NCBI GenBank assembly: GCA_934373455.1
Contig: CAKRON010000084.1
Span: forward strand, 1-10,748
DNA: 10,748 nucleotides
Direction of reading: 5' to 3'
From: an uncultured Marvinbryantia sp.
GTDB lineage: Bacteria > Bacillota > Clostridia > Lachnospirales > Lachnospiraceae
The notes under the pieces were generated by a model. It was not told where the DNA came from. It did no database searches and worked only from the letters and a program-made list of their open reading frames with translations. Each line of letters begins with the position of its first letter. The stretch's first letter is position 1. The position numbers were made by a program, and so were the translations under genes. Of the stretch, positions 1-8,028 are shown piece after piece.

Positions 1-77
1 CAGCGGGACTTGAACCCGCACGTGGTTGCCCACAACAGATTTTGAGTCTGCCTCGTCTGCCATTCCGACACGCCGGC
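1..77 (-). tRNA. tRNA-Leu (anticodon CAA), 3' end cut off by the window
   Basis: Read on the minus strand from 77, the sequence gives a 7-nt acceptor arm GCCGGCG, a D-arm with GGAATGGCAGA, an anticodon stem GCAGA/TCTGT around the loop CTCAAAA, a long variable arm with the stem GTGG-GCAA-CCAC, and a T-arm GCGGG-TTCAAGT-CCCGC. The anticodon CAA lies at 44-42 and would read UUG leucine codons. The extended variable arm marks a class II tRNA and agrees with leucine. Most of the 3' acceptor strand and the CCA end lie before position 1. A sigma-A promoter lies just upstream. Confidence 0.96.
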
Positions 78-101
78 CAACGGTTTTATCAACCGGAAAT
101 T

Positions 102-130
102 ATCTTAACACATCCTATTCCATTTTGCAA
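102..130 (-). promoter_or_regulatory. Sigma-A promoter for tRNA-Leu
   Basis: On the minus strand a -35 box TTGCAA (130-125) and a -10 box TAAGAT (107-102) are separated by exactly 17 bp. The predicted start near 95 leaves a short leader of about 18 nt before the tRNA 5' end at 77. That leader contains a small inverted repeat, CGGTT (95-91 read on minus) with AACCG (85-81). Confidence 0.7.
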
Positions 131-164
131 GCATTATTTTTCACTCAAACAAAATTTCTATTTT

Positions 165-1964
165 CTATTCAAAAAAGTCTGTAAGTTTCCCTGTTTTATC
201 GCAGAGATGATTATATACAAGTTTCTGATAATTTTCAATCCATTCTGACTGTGCATCTGTCTCAGCCATCCGGTTTTTGTTGACATCCATTACCATATTA
301 GCTGTAATTACCGGAAATTCTTTCTGCATATCTTTCAAATACTGCTGATATCCGGTCAGTCCAATACCAGCTTTTTCCATTAACATACCACCAAGATAAT
401 TCAAACTGATATCTTCCACCGGTGTAGTATTCATATCATAATTGGACCACATAATATACGGCACAATATAATTATTATAATACACATCATCTGATTCATC
501 ACGATTCAGGCCTAATTCTCTTAATATCACATTCGTAATATAATCAGAAGGCTGATGATCTCCAAACATCAATATGATCGTAGGCTCTTGCTGTTTTTCA
601 AAGTATTCAACCAGATTTTTAAATGCTTCGTCACTTTTTTGAATGAGTGTAAGATATTTTTCTGCCGCACGCACCTGGGTTCCCTGACTGGTTTCATCCG
701 TCAGATAAACAGACTCACTGAAATCATCGGTATCTTTGCTGTATCCGCCATGATTCTGCATAGTGACTTCAAATGTAAATAATTTCTCATCTGCATCTTT
801 TTCTTCATATAAATCAATAATTTTCTGAAATGCTGATTCATCACTTATGTAATTTCGTATCTTCTTTGGCGAAACAAACTCATCTTTAAAAATTAACTGA
901 TCAAAACCAAGTAATGGATATACGATATTTCTGCACCATCCCGTGCCATAGTATGGATGTATTGCCGTAGTTGTATATCCCAGTTCATTAAGCCTTGAAG
1001 CCAGACTCGGTATTTCACTTTTTATATACTGTTGATATGGCACACTTCCCGTTGGCATAAATGCCATAGAATCTCCTGTCAGAAATTCAAATTCAGAATT
1101 TGCCGTATTTCCGCCCTTTACTGAGACATATGCATGTCCTTTTAATACATTTTTATCCAGTGAATGAATAAACGGCATATAGTCTTCACTGACAGAAAAA
1201 TCTCCAAACACGGATAAGTCAGAAAATGCTTCATTCATAATTACAATAATATTAGGTAAATCCTGTTTTTCTGTTACCGTTTCCGCTGTGTGATAGTTTT
1301 GGGCAATCTTTTCTACTGCTTTAGCTGAATATCCTTCCGGTTTTTCTACTTTCAGATAACGAATATTTCCGACGAAACCACCAAGAAGTCCATTATTTCG
1401 ATATAATACATTTGGAGTAAATAATGTGGTATCCAATCCGGCTGAGTCAATCACCGTATCATTTCCCATTGCTTCTACATATCCAAATAAACACACAACA
1501 GATAATACCATACCAGCCATACGTATCTGCATCTTCTTCGCTCTCAAGCTCAAATGCCTTGAAATAAATACAAGTACAAGAAATCCGATTACTATTCCGA
1601 TCAATCTTCCACTTATATCTAAATGGTAATTATCTGCCACAGATACTGCTGTTCGAACAGAATAAATATCCCAAGGTACAATAGGCGATGACCGGAAACT
1701 TACTACACAGTAATTTGCCAGACCGCAACACATAAAAAGCAGCGTGGCAAAAGTATATCCTCCTGCCACACCGCCAAATATAAATGTACCAAGCAGATAA
1801 ATCAGATAATATCCTGTCAGATTCAGCAAGAAAATCGGTAACGTCAAATCCCATGGAACATGGGTGTATCCTTCCATCAAACATAATGATATAACAGGAA
1901 TCAATATCATCAGTATTCCTGTCAAAATTCTTGATTTTATCTTATAACAAAAGATTTTTTTCAT
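165..1964 (-). CDS. LTA synthase family protein (membrane phosphoglycerol transferase, sulfatase fold)
   Basis: A 599-residue membrane enzyme of the LtaS/MdoB family. These proteins transfer glycerophosphate from phosphatidylglycerol onto a growing polymer outside the membrane. Five hydrophobic segments (about 12-30, 43-64, 69-90, 119-136, 148-165) precede an extracellular sulfatase-fold domain. Visible active-site elements are NEAFSD (244-249, metal-binding Glu245), GGNTANSEFE (284-293, candidate nucleophile Thr287), QNHGGY (403-408, His405) and FGDHQP (467-472, metal-binding Asp469 and His470), so the enzyme looks intact. The ATG at 1964 has an AGAAGGAAG ribosome binding site. It is the second gene of an operon, 20 bp after the rhomboid-like gene. 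I see no terminator between its stop and the tRNA-Leu promoter. Whether it makes lipoteichoic acid, a primer, or another polymer cannot be read from sequence. Confidence 0.92.
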   Translation of the reverse strand: MKKIFCYKIKSRILTGILMILIPVISLCLMEGYTHVPWDLTLPIFLLNLTGYYLIYLLGTFIFGGVAGGYTFATLLFMCCGLANYCVVSFRSSPIVPWDIYSVRTAVSVADNYHLDISGRLIGIVIGFLVLVFISRHLSLRAKKMQIRMAGMVLSVVCLFGYVEAMGNDTVIDSAGLDTTLFTPNVLYRNNGLLGGFVGNIRYLKVEKPEGYSAKAVEKIAQNYHTAETVTEKQDLPNIIVIMNEAFSDLSVFGDFSVSEDYMPFIHSLDKNVLKGHAYVSVKGGNTANSEFEFLTGDSMAFMPTGSVPYQQYIKSEIPSLASRLNELGYTTTAIHPYYGTGWCRNIVYPLLGFDQLIFKDEFVSPKKIRNYISDESAFQKIIDLYEEKDADEKLFTFEVTMQNHGGYSKDTDDFSESVYLTDETSQGTQVRAAEKYLTLIQKSDEAFKNLVEYFEKQQEPTIILMFGDHQPSDYITNVILRELGLNRDESDDVYYNNYIVPYIMWSNYDMNTTPVEDISLNYLGGMLMEKAGIGLTGYQQYLKDMQKEFPVITANMVMDVNKNRMAETDAQSEWIENYQKLVYNHLCDKTGKLTDFFE

Positions 1965-1984
1965 GCTGCTTCCTTCTAACTGTT

Positions 1985-2836
1985 TTATGATTTATGAACA
2001 TGCTCGTGAGTAAATAAATGATCCTGACAATATTCATAATTACCGTCACATTTAGAACAGAATCTGAATTCCAGATCATCTCCGTCCAGCTCTGTCCGTC
2101 CGCAGACAGCACATTTATGACGTGTAATCGTACCATTTGCATTTTTATACTCTTTAGTCTGTCGCTGATTTACAGCTTTCTGATAATCCCATTTTCTTTT
2201 CTGATCTTTGTAAGAATATCGTTTCAGATTCCGTGTTCCGATGAAATATACAATAAAATTCAGCATAGACATGACCATCATTATTTTATAAATCCATCCA
2301 CTGCTGAAGAAATTCAACGCAAGTATGACTGCATAAAAGATACCAAGCCATTTCATCTTAATTGGAATTAAAAAGTACAACAGAACCTGCGTATCCGGGT
2401 ACGTTGCTGCAAATGCAAGGAAAATAGACAAATTTACATAATATGTCGTGAACAATGTTCCAAACTGAACCCTGCCTCCTAATATTCCGTATAAGAGAAA
2501 GGCACCGAGAACCATCGCAATTACGCCGCCAAAGATATATACGTTATATCTGAACGCTCCCCATGTTCGTTCCAGCGTATTTCCTACTGAGTAATAGAAA
2601 AACAGCATAATAATTGTAAACAGATCCAGGGATGATGGCGGAACCAGCAGCCAGGTCACCACTCTCCAAACCTGTCCCTGTAAAATATAATACGGCTCCA
2701 GGGTCAGATAGTTGAAGATATTCGGTGTAAAAATTTCCATCAAATAACCAGCTACATAAAATGCAATGATATATGCGGACAAGTTCCGTATTGCATATTT
2801 TCCGAACTTTCGTTCCATTTTGTTTAAAAGCTTCAT
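1985..2836 (-). CDS. Rhomboid-like membrane protein without catalytic dyad, with C-terminal zinc-binding module
   Basis: A 283-residue protein whose first 200 residues form about six membrane segments (near 18-36, 70-86, 99-119, 129-146, 163-177, 183-200) with rhomboid/Derlin hallmarks: GQVWRVVTW (54-62) in the WR-loop position, YYSVGNTLE (81-89), and PDTQVLLYFLIPIKMKWL (147-164). The GxSG motif of active rhomboids is absent (VNLS at 134-137 instead). There is no histidine anywhere before residue 240, so a Ser-His protease dyad cannot form. The tail carries HKCAVC (240-245), FCSKC (259-263), C270 and H273 plus further histidines, which resembles a zinc ribbon facing the cytoplasm. The start has AAGGAG ten bases upstream and a consensus promoter. 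It is first in an operon with the LTA-synthase-like gene. Its role is unknown; a scaffold or membrane quality-control function is inference. Confidence 0.85.
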   Translation of the reverse strand: MKLLNKMERKFGKYAIRNLSAYIIAFYVAGYLMEIFTPNIFNYLTLEPYYILQGQVWRVVTWLLVPPSSLDLFTIIMLFFYYSVGNTLERTWGAFRYNVYIFGGVIAMVLGAFLLYGILGGRVQFGTLFTTYYVNLSIFLAFAATYPDTQVLLYFLIPIKMKWLGIFYAVILALNFFSSGWIYKIMMVMSMLNFIVYFIGTRNLKRYSYKDQKRKWDYQKAVNQRQTKEYKNANGTITRHKCAVCGRTELDGDDLEFRFCSKCDGNYEYCQDHLFTHEHVHKS

Positions 2837-2870
2837 TCGTGAACTCCTTTTCTTCTAACTTCTACGTCAC

Positions 2871-2899
2871 ATTATAGATTTTTCATTTTTGTTTGTCAA
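2871..2899 (-). promoter_or_regulatory. Consensus sigma-A promoter for the rhomboid-like / LTA-synthase-like operon
   Basis: On the minus strand a perfect -35 box TTGACA (2899-2894) and a perfect -10 box TATAAT (2876-2871) are separated by 17 bp. The expected start near 2864 gives a leader of about 28 nt that includes the AAGGAG ribosome binding site. Confidence 0.9.
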
Positions 2900-2913
2900 C
2901 GAAAGCAAAAAAC

Positions 2914-2942
2914 TTTACAATCTTTTCATAATTCGCTATACT
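2914..2942 (+). promoter_or_regulatory. Sigma-A promoter for aroC
   Basis: The -35 box TTTACA (2914-2919) and the -10 box TATACT (2937-2942) are separated by 17 bp. The leader is about 25 nt and carries AAAGGAGG (2962-2969). This promoter lies back to back with the promoter of the divergent operon, only 14 bp between their -35 boxes. Confidence 0.85.
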
Positions 2943-2974
2943 TAAAGCTATTCATAAATCTAAAGGAGGCTACT

Positions 2975-4087
2975 ATGTCTGGTTCTATATATGGTAAACA
3001 TTTTCAAATTTCTACCTGGGGTGAATCCCATGGCAAAGCTCTCGGTGTCATAATTGATGGCTGTCCTGCCGGACTCCCTCTGTGTGAAGAAGATATTCAG
3101 GTATTCCTAAACCGCAGAAAACCTGGTCAGAATCGTTATTCCACACCACGTAAAGAGGATGATTCTGTTGAAATTTTATCCGGTGTGTTTGAAGGAAAAA
3201 CTACAGGAACTCCTATTTCACTCGTTGTGTTTAATAAACAGCAGCGATCTTCTGATTATTCTGAAATTGCTTCCTATTATCGTCCCGGACATGCTGACTA
3301 TACCTTTGATCAAAAATACGGATTTCGTGATTACAGGGGCGGAGGACGTTCTTCCGGCAGAGAAACCATTGGCCGTGTTGCCGCAGGTGCGATTGCATCC
3401 AAGATTTTAGATACCATTGGTATTCAGATTTGTGCTTACACGAAATCTATCGGGCCAATAGAGATTTCACCACAACGTATGGATATGTCCCAAAGAGATC
3501 TTAACCCCTTATACATGCCAGATGCTGCTGCTGCTCAGCAAGCTTCCGAATATCTGGATTCCTGCAAGAAAAAAGGGGATTCCTGTGGAGGCATCATAGA
3601 ATGTCAGATTCATGGTATGATCCCGGGACTGGGAGACCCGGTATTTGAAAAACTATCTGCCAATCTCGCAAAAGCTATGTTTTCTATTGGTGCTGTCAAA
3701 TCATTTGAACTGGGAGATGGTATTGCTGCTGCTCATTCTGTCGGAAGCATGAACAATGACGCGTTCTCAATCGACTCCAATGGCAGTATCTGCAAAGCAA
3801 CCAATCATTCCGGTGGCACACTTGGCGGAATCAGTGACGGAAGTCCTCTACTGTTTCGTGTTGGTTTCAAACCGACCCCTTCGATCTCTTCCACACAAAC
3901 AACCGTAAACAAACAGCACGAAGAGATTTCGATAAACATAAAGGGACGGCATGATCCGATTATCGTCCCGCGTGCAGTTGTGGTTGTTGAGTCCATGGCT
4001 GCTGTCACACTGACGGACGCTCTTTTTTCAAATATGTATGCCAGAATGGATTCCATTCTTTCTTTCTATAAAAACCAAAACGACTAA
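2975..4087 (+). CDS. aroC: Chorismate synthase
   Basis: A 370-residue cytoplasmic FMN-dependent enzyme that converts 5-enolpyruvylshikimate-3-phosphate to chorismate, the last common step towards aromatic amino acids and folate. Family signatures are all present: WGESHGKALGVIIDG (15-29), RPGHADYT (103-110), DYRGGGRSSGRET (119-131), NHSGGTLGGISDG (277-289), FKPTPSISS (298-306), GRHDP (324-328) and the C-terminal VVESMAAVTLTDAL (337-350). Length is normal for the family. The ATG follows AAAGGAGG at ideal spacing. The gene stands alone with its own promoter and terminator; no other shikimate-pathway gene is in the window. Confidence 0.98.
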   Translation: MSGSIYGKHFQISTWGESHGKALGVIIDGCPAGLPLCEEDIQVFLNRRKPGQNRYSTPRKEDDSVEILSGVFEGKTTGTPISLVVFNKQQRSSDYSEIASYYRPGHADYTFDQKYGFRDYRGGGRSSGRETIGRVAAGAIASKILDTIGIQICAYTKSIGPIEISPQRMDMSQRDLNPLYMPDAAAAQQASEYLDSCKKKGDSCGGIIECQIHGMIPGLGDPVFEKLSANLAKAMFSIGAVKSFELGDGIAAAHSVGSMNNDAFSIDSNGSICKATNHSGGTLGGISDGSPLLFRVGFKPTPSISSTQTTVNKQHEEISINIKGRHDPIIVPRAVVVVESMAAVTLTDALFSNMYARMDSILSFYKNQND

Positions 4088-4101
4088 TCCTGTAGAGCAA
4101 A

Positions 4102-4141
4102 AAAACGGTGATGACAGTCGAGTCATTACCGTTTTCTTTCT
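4102..4141. terminator. Bidirectional intrinsic terminator between aroC and the lactonase gene
   Basis: Arms AAAACGGTGATGAC (4102-4115) and GTCATTACCGTTTT (4122-4135) pair over 14 bp with one G-U wobble around a 6-nt loop. The plus strand continues TTTTCTTTC; on the minus strand the hairpin is followed by a run of T ending near 4095. It lies between two convergent genes and can serve both. Confidence 0.88.
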
Positions 4142-4148
4142 ATACTCT

Positions 4149-5225
4149 CTATTCTTTTATCTCATTATCTTCCGATAATTTATATATCAGAATACAATTT
4201 GGTGTATCTACTGAAATCGGTTTCCCCTTCATAATCAATGTTCCTTTTTCATAATCAATTGTGAAAAAACGAATTTCATTCGATTCATGATTCAAAGTAA
4301 CGAGTGTCTTCTCATCTGGAAATACTTCAATATCCTTTGGATATTTACCACTGATTGGCAGCTTCAATATTTCAGAAACCATTCCTGTTTCCTGATCAAT
4401 GGAATAAATTGCCACACTGTTATCACCCGCAGTCGAACAATATAGATATTTTCCGCTTGGGGATATTCGAAGACCTGAACTGGCACAGCCAATTTCCTGT
4501 ACATCCATTCTTGTATCTACCTTCTGAATCAGTTCAAACTTCGGTATCTTTTCACTGCCATCATAGGAGTAAACCAAAAGTTCATTACTCAATTCACAGT
4601 TCACATATGCAAAACGTCCATCTTTACTAAAACGAATCAGTCTTGGTCCGGATTCCAAATCACATCGCACAATATCCAGAAGCGTAAGTTTTCCATTTGT
4701 CGGATTTACCTTATAAATATTAATATGATCAATACCACAATCTACCACGCAAAGAAATTTTCCATCTGGAGTTGGCATTACACAGCTGATATGCGGTCTG
4801 AAGTTTCTCTCTGCAACACTGAACAATCCCTTATGGAAAATCCCATCCAGCACACTTCCGAGTCTTCCATCCCGATGGGTATGCACAACTGTAACTTTCC
4901 CATCATGATAACCCGCTACAAACAAAAACTTTCCCTGTTGATCTGTGGAAAGAAAACATCCTCTCATTCCGTCAATTCCAACTTTGTTAATTGCTGTCAG
5001 ATCTCCTGTCTTCTGGTTAATCTTAAGTACTTCTACTCCTTCATCAGCAATCGAATACAAATATTTTCCATTCGTTGATACTGTCAGGTGCGATGCATTA
5101 TTTACAGGCACCACAGCACGTTCTGTCATATATCCAGCTTCCACATCCATATCGTACACATGTACTCCCACACTGCTTCCATGTGTATACGTACCTACAT
5201 ATGCAACATATCTATCTTTGCCCAT
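4149..5225 (-). CDS. Lactonase family beta-propeller protein (6-phosphogluconolactonase-like)
   Basis: A seven-bladed beta-propeller of the YbhE/Pgl-type lactonase family. The E. coli member hydrolyses 6-phosphogluconolactone in the oxidative pentose phosphate pathway. Seen here: YVAYVGTYT near the N-terminus, repeated blade motifs of the form S(P/T)xGKYLY/F, and the typical segments PHISCVMPTPDGKFL and GKYPKDIEVFPDEKTL. There is no signal peptide or membrane segment, so the protein should be cytoplasmic. The frame can be opened 16 codons earlier at a GTG (5273) with no ribosome binding site. I chose the ATG at 5225 because GAAAGGAC lies 9 nt before it, and the conserved propeller begins there; this gives 358 residues. 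The true substrate is uncertain, since this family is broad and no pentose phosphate gene is adjacent. Confidence 0.88.
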   Translation of the reverse strand: MGKDRYVAYVGTYTHGSSVGVHVYDMDVEAGYMTERAVVPVNNASHLTVSTNGKYLYSIADEGVEVLKINQKTGDLTAINKVGIDGMRGCFLSTDQQGKFLFVAGYHDGKVTVVHTHRDGRLGSVLDGIFHKGLFSVAERNFRPHISCVMPTPDGKFLCVVDCGIDHINIYKVNPTNGKLTLLDIVRCDLESGPRLIRFSKDGRFAYVNCELSNELLVYSYDGSEKIPKFELIQKVDTRMDVQEIGCASSGLRISPSGKYLYCSTAGDNSVAIYSIDQETGMVSEILKLPISGKYPKDIEVFPDEKTLVTLNHESNEIRFFTIDYEKGTLIMKGKPISVDTPNCILIYKLSEDNEIKE

Positions 5226-5263
5226 TCCCAATATGTCCTTTCTTCTGAATAAAATCTGTTTTA

Positions 5264-5292
5264 AATATATCACACTTAATTCTATTTGTTAA
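5264..5292 (-). promoter_or_regulatory. Probable sigma-A promoter for the lactonase gene
   Basis: On the minus strand TTAACA (5292-5287) and TATATT (5269-5264) are spaced by 17 bp, within the gap after the upstream protease gene. It suggests the lactonase gene can be transcribed independently of the protease gene. The predicted start near 5257 lies inside the 16-codon extension, which supports the downstream ATG. Confidence 0.6.
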
Positions 5293-5302
5293 TATCATTT
5301 TT

Positions 5303-6175
5303 CTATAGTTTCAATAAGTCCGGCACATCCAGTTTCCCCCATCCCTGCCTGCACCGTTCCATTCCAAGATCTCTCGACGCCTCTTTCAGTCTCATTTTCA
5401 CTTCAACATTGGAAAGCCACGGTTCTTTTTCCAAGAGAAGTGCAATTGCACCAGACACCATAGGCGTTGCCATTGATGTCCCGCTTTTTTGACAATAATA
5501 TCCTTTCTGACTGGAGAAAAATGCATTACAGGACCAGATTTTACTTCCAGGTGCCACAAGATCCGGCTTACAGACACAGGCGGACGTTGGTCCGCGCCCG
5601 GAACACCAATTCTCCTCCTCTTCTTCCATCCCTACTGTTATAACTTTTCTGCTGTTTCCCGGTGCAGTAATCGTAGAATGTTCAGGTCCGAGATTCCCTG
5701 CTGCGCATACTACTACCATTCCATGATCCCATGCCTGCTCTACTGCTTCAATCAATTTTTCATCCTGTTCATTGCCTTCTTTTACACTTCCCACTGAAAT
5801 ATTCAGTATCCTGATTTGATACTGCCTGCTGTTACAGATTGCCCATTGTATTCCTTTTATCACCTGTTCCCGTCTTCCATTTCCATTTTTATCTAATACC
5901 TTCAGACTAATCAGATTGGTCTGTGGTGCAATTCCGCGATAGTCTTTACAAATTGTTCCTTCGCCTGCAAGTATTCCGGCCACATGTGTGCCATGACCAT
6001 AGTCATCATATGCTCTGGATGATCCATTTACAAAATCTTTGAAATACAATACACGATTTTTCAGGTCCGGATGTTTTCCAATTCCAGTATCCAAAACAGC
6101 TACTCCTATACCTTTTCCCGTCCATCCCGCCTGCCATGCCTTTTCCACCCTTAAATCTTTTATTGCTCTCTTCAA
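5303..6175 (-). CDS. Subtilisin-like serine protease (S8), compact form without propeptide or signal
   Basis: A 290-residue S8 peptidase with an intact triad: Asp29 in VAVLDTGI, His61 in GHGTHVAG, Ser234 in SGTSMATPMVSG, and oxyanion-hole Asn161 in AAGN. The protein begins directly at the catalytic fold, without the I9-type prodomain or a secretion signal, so it resembles intracellular subtilisins. No ATG is available near the start: the frame is closed by TGA four codons upstream, and the initiator is most likely TTG at 6175, preceded by GAGGGA at 5-nt spacing. It contains nine cysteines, many for a subtilase. The lactonase gene follows 77 bp downstream on the same strand. The gene is divergent from the larger subtilase, with 69 bp between the starts. 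The substrate is unknown. Confidence 0.93.
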   Translation of the reverse strand: MKRAIKDLRVEKAWQAGWTGKGIGVAVLDTGIGKHPDLKNRVLYFKDFVNGSSRAYDDYGHGTHVAGILAGEGTICKDYRGIAPQTNLISLKVLDKNGNGRREQVIKGIQWAICNSRQYQIRILNISVGSVKEGNEQDEKLIEAVEQAWDHGMVVVCAAGNLGPEHSTITAPGNSRKVITVGMEEEEENWCSGRGPTSACVCKPDLVAPGSKIWSCNAFFSSQKGYYCQKSGTSMATPMVSGAIALLLEKEPWLSNVEVKMRLKEASRDLGMERCRQGWGKLDVPDLLKL

Positions 6176-6244
6176 ATCAATCCCTCATTTCCATTGTTTC
6201 TTTTTTTCCGGTTCCACATATACATATCAAAAAGGTAATCCATC

Positions 6245-7972
6245 ATGACCAGCAATACATTAGAAAATATGGTGCTATCTAATACTTATGCAGATCTTAT
6301 TGTCCCTGTTCAAACTGACACAAAAGATTTTTTAAATAATTACAGTTCCTTTGGCGCCCAGCTCTTTGGCGGACGTATCGGTGTTCTTCATATTCCAAGA
6401 GATACTGTCGGACTTGACTTGCGAATATCCTATTCTAATATTCCCAAACTATATACTACACTGGATTATGAAAGTCTCACTTCATCAGGTATCCTGCGTG
6501 TACAGACCCAGCCTTCTCTTGGCTACAAAGGAAAAAATATTCTTATGGGTTTTATTGACACCGGCATTGATTTTACGAATCCTGTTTTTATGACTTCTGA
6601 CGGAAATAGCAGAATTCTTGGAATATGGGATCAGACTATTTCATCTGACCTGCCACCTTATGATATGGGGTATGGAAAAGCTTTTACAAATGAGGACATT
6701 AATCGGGCTCTCCATTCGGAACAGCCTTTTTCCATTGTTTCTTCCCGCGATGTGGATGGACATGGAACCTTTCTGGCAGGCGTGGCTGCCGGATCACCTG
6801 TTTCACAACAACAATTTCTCGGTGCAGCTCCGGAATCCGATATCGCTGTCGTAAAATTAAAAAGTGCCAAGCCTTATTTGAAAAATTATTTTCTTGTAAA
6901 TACAGATGTACCGATTTTTCAGGAAACAGATATCATGATGGGAATCCGCTATCTTGTAATTCTCTCTATCTTGTACGAAAAACCGCTTGTTATATGCCTG
7001 GGACTTGGAACAAATCAGGGCGATCACAGTGGCAGCAGTTCTCTGGATCGTCTTCTTACGTATTATGTCGATTATCAAAACTGTTTCTGTACCTGTGCAG
7101 CCGGCAACGAAAGTGGTGCCGGACATCATTTTTCATCTTCGGATTTTGCAGATACTAAACCTGTTCTTGCCGAAATCAGTGTTCCGCCGCAGCATCCTGG
7201 ATTCTGCATGGAATTATGGGCTGCTTCTCCATCTCTGTATACACTTTCTGTCACATCTCCTCTTGGTGAAACCATATCTGAAATCACACCGAAGCAGGGA
7301 TCTAAAAGTACTTATCGATTTATTGCAGAACGTTCTGTTCTGGAAATACAATACGAAATTGCAGAATTCAATTCTGGTTTTCAACTGATTTTTCTTCGGA
7401 TCATTACACCAACTGAAGGTATCTGGTCTTTTCAAATTCGCAATATCAGCCAAATCAAAAAAGAAGTTCACATATGGCTTCCTATGCGAGGGTTTATGGA
7501 AAAAGATATATTTTTTCTTACGCCTGATCCTGACACGACTATCACAAACCCCGGAAATACCGTTTCATTAATCACTTCCGGTGGATATGATCCCACATCA
7601 GACAGTATTTATCTGGCTTCCAGCAGAGGATTTTCTCTGACTGGGCAAGTCAAACCTGATTTGACTGCTCCTGCTGTAGAGGTTTATGGTCCGGTTCCCA
7701 CCACCAGTCCAATCTCAAATCTTCCTGCTTTGAATACTTTTACAAGAAAATCAGGAACCTCTTTTGCTTCCGCTGTTACTGCCGGTGCTCTTGCTCTCTT
7801 GATCAACTGGAACATAGAGCATTCCAACTATCACAATTCCTTTCTGACTAATCGTTCTGCTAAAAATTATCTGATTCGCGGCGCAAAGAGACGCAGCGTA
7901 TATTCTTACCCCAATCAGGAGTGGGGCTATGGTGAACTGGATTTATATGGTGTTTTCTCATCTTTGTTGTAA
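6245..7972 (+). CDS. CspA-like subtilase (S8 peptidase with inserted domain)
   Basis: A 575-residue S8 peptidase of the Csp-like clostridial group. An N-terminal region of about 95 residues in the prodomain position is followed by the protease core: Asp105 in GFIDTGIDF, His173 in DGHGTFLAG, Asn287 in CAAGNESG and Ser506 in KSGTSFASAVTAGA. The triad is therefore complete, unlike the inactive CspA and CspC proteins of Clostridioides difficile. A long insert between Asn287 and Ser506 (about 305-450) is rich in beta-type sequence and matches where the jelly-roll domain sits in Csp proteases. No signal peptide or membrane segment is visible. The ATG at 6245 has AAAAGGT 8 nt upstream. In clostridia Csp proteases process the cortex hydrolase pro-SleC during germination, but Lachnospiraceae carry many relatives of unknown role, so that function is inference. 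A weak TATACA (6219-6224) could serve as -10 box. Confidence 0.92.
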   Translation: MTSNTLENMVLSNTYADLIVPVQTDTKDFLNNYSSFGAQLFGGRIGVLHIPRDTVGLDLRISYSNIPKLYTTLDYESLTSSGILRVQTQPSLGYKGKNILMGFIDTGIDFTNPVFMTSDGNSRILGIWDQTISSDLPPYDMGYGKAFTNEDINRALHSEQPFSIVSSRDVDGHGTFLAGVAAGSPVSQQQFLGAAPESDIAVVKLKSAKPYLKNYFLVNTDVPIFQETDIMMGIRYLVILSILYEKPLVICLGLGTNQGDHSGSSSLDRLLTYYVDYQNCFCTCAAGNESGAGHHFSSSDFADTKPVLAEISVPPQHPGFCMELWAASPSLYTLSVTSPLGETISEITPKQGSKSTYRFIAERSVLEIQYEIAEFNSGFQLIFLRIITPTEGIWSFQIRNISQIKKEVHIWLPMRGFMEKDIFFLTPDPDTTITNPGNTVSLITSGGYDPTSDSIYLASSRGFSLTGQVKPDLTAPAVEVYGPVPTTSPISNLPALNTFTRKSGTSFASAVTAGALALLINWNIEHSNYHNSFLTNRSAKNYLIRGAKRRSVYSYPNQEWGYGELDLYGVFSSLL

Positions 7973-8028
7973 CCAAAAATATTCTTTCGCATACTGTGAA
8001 TTGTATAGAAAAATATGGAGGATTTCTC

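Noticed and set aside
4225..4258. Direct repeat CATAATCAAT seen twice inside the lactonase gene.
   Set aside because: It is a short chance repeat of common codons in one coding frame, with no third copy and no symmetry.
5226..5273. A 16-codon N-terminal extension of the lactonase starting at GTG.
   Set aside because: No ribosome binding site, residues unlike the family, and the candidate promoter puts the transcript start inside it.
6857..7471. Minus-strand and alternate-frame ORFs of 80-130 codons across the large subtilase.
   Set aside because: They lack ribosome binding sites and protein-like domain patterns, and lie fully inside a gene with an intact triad.
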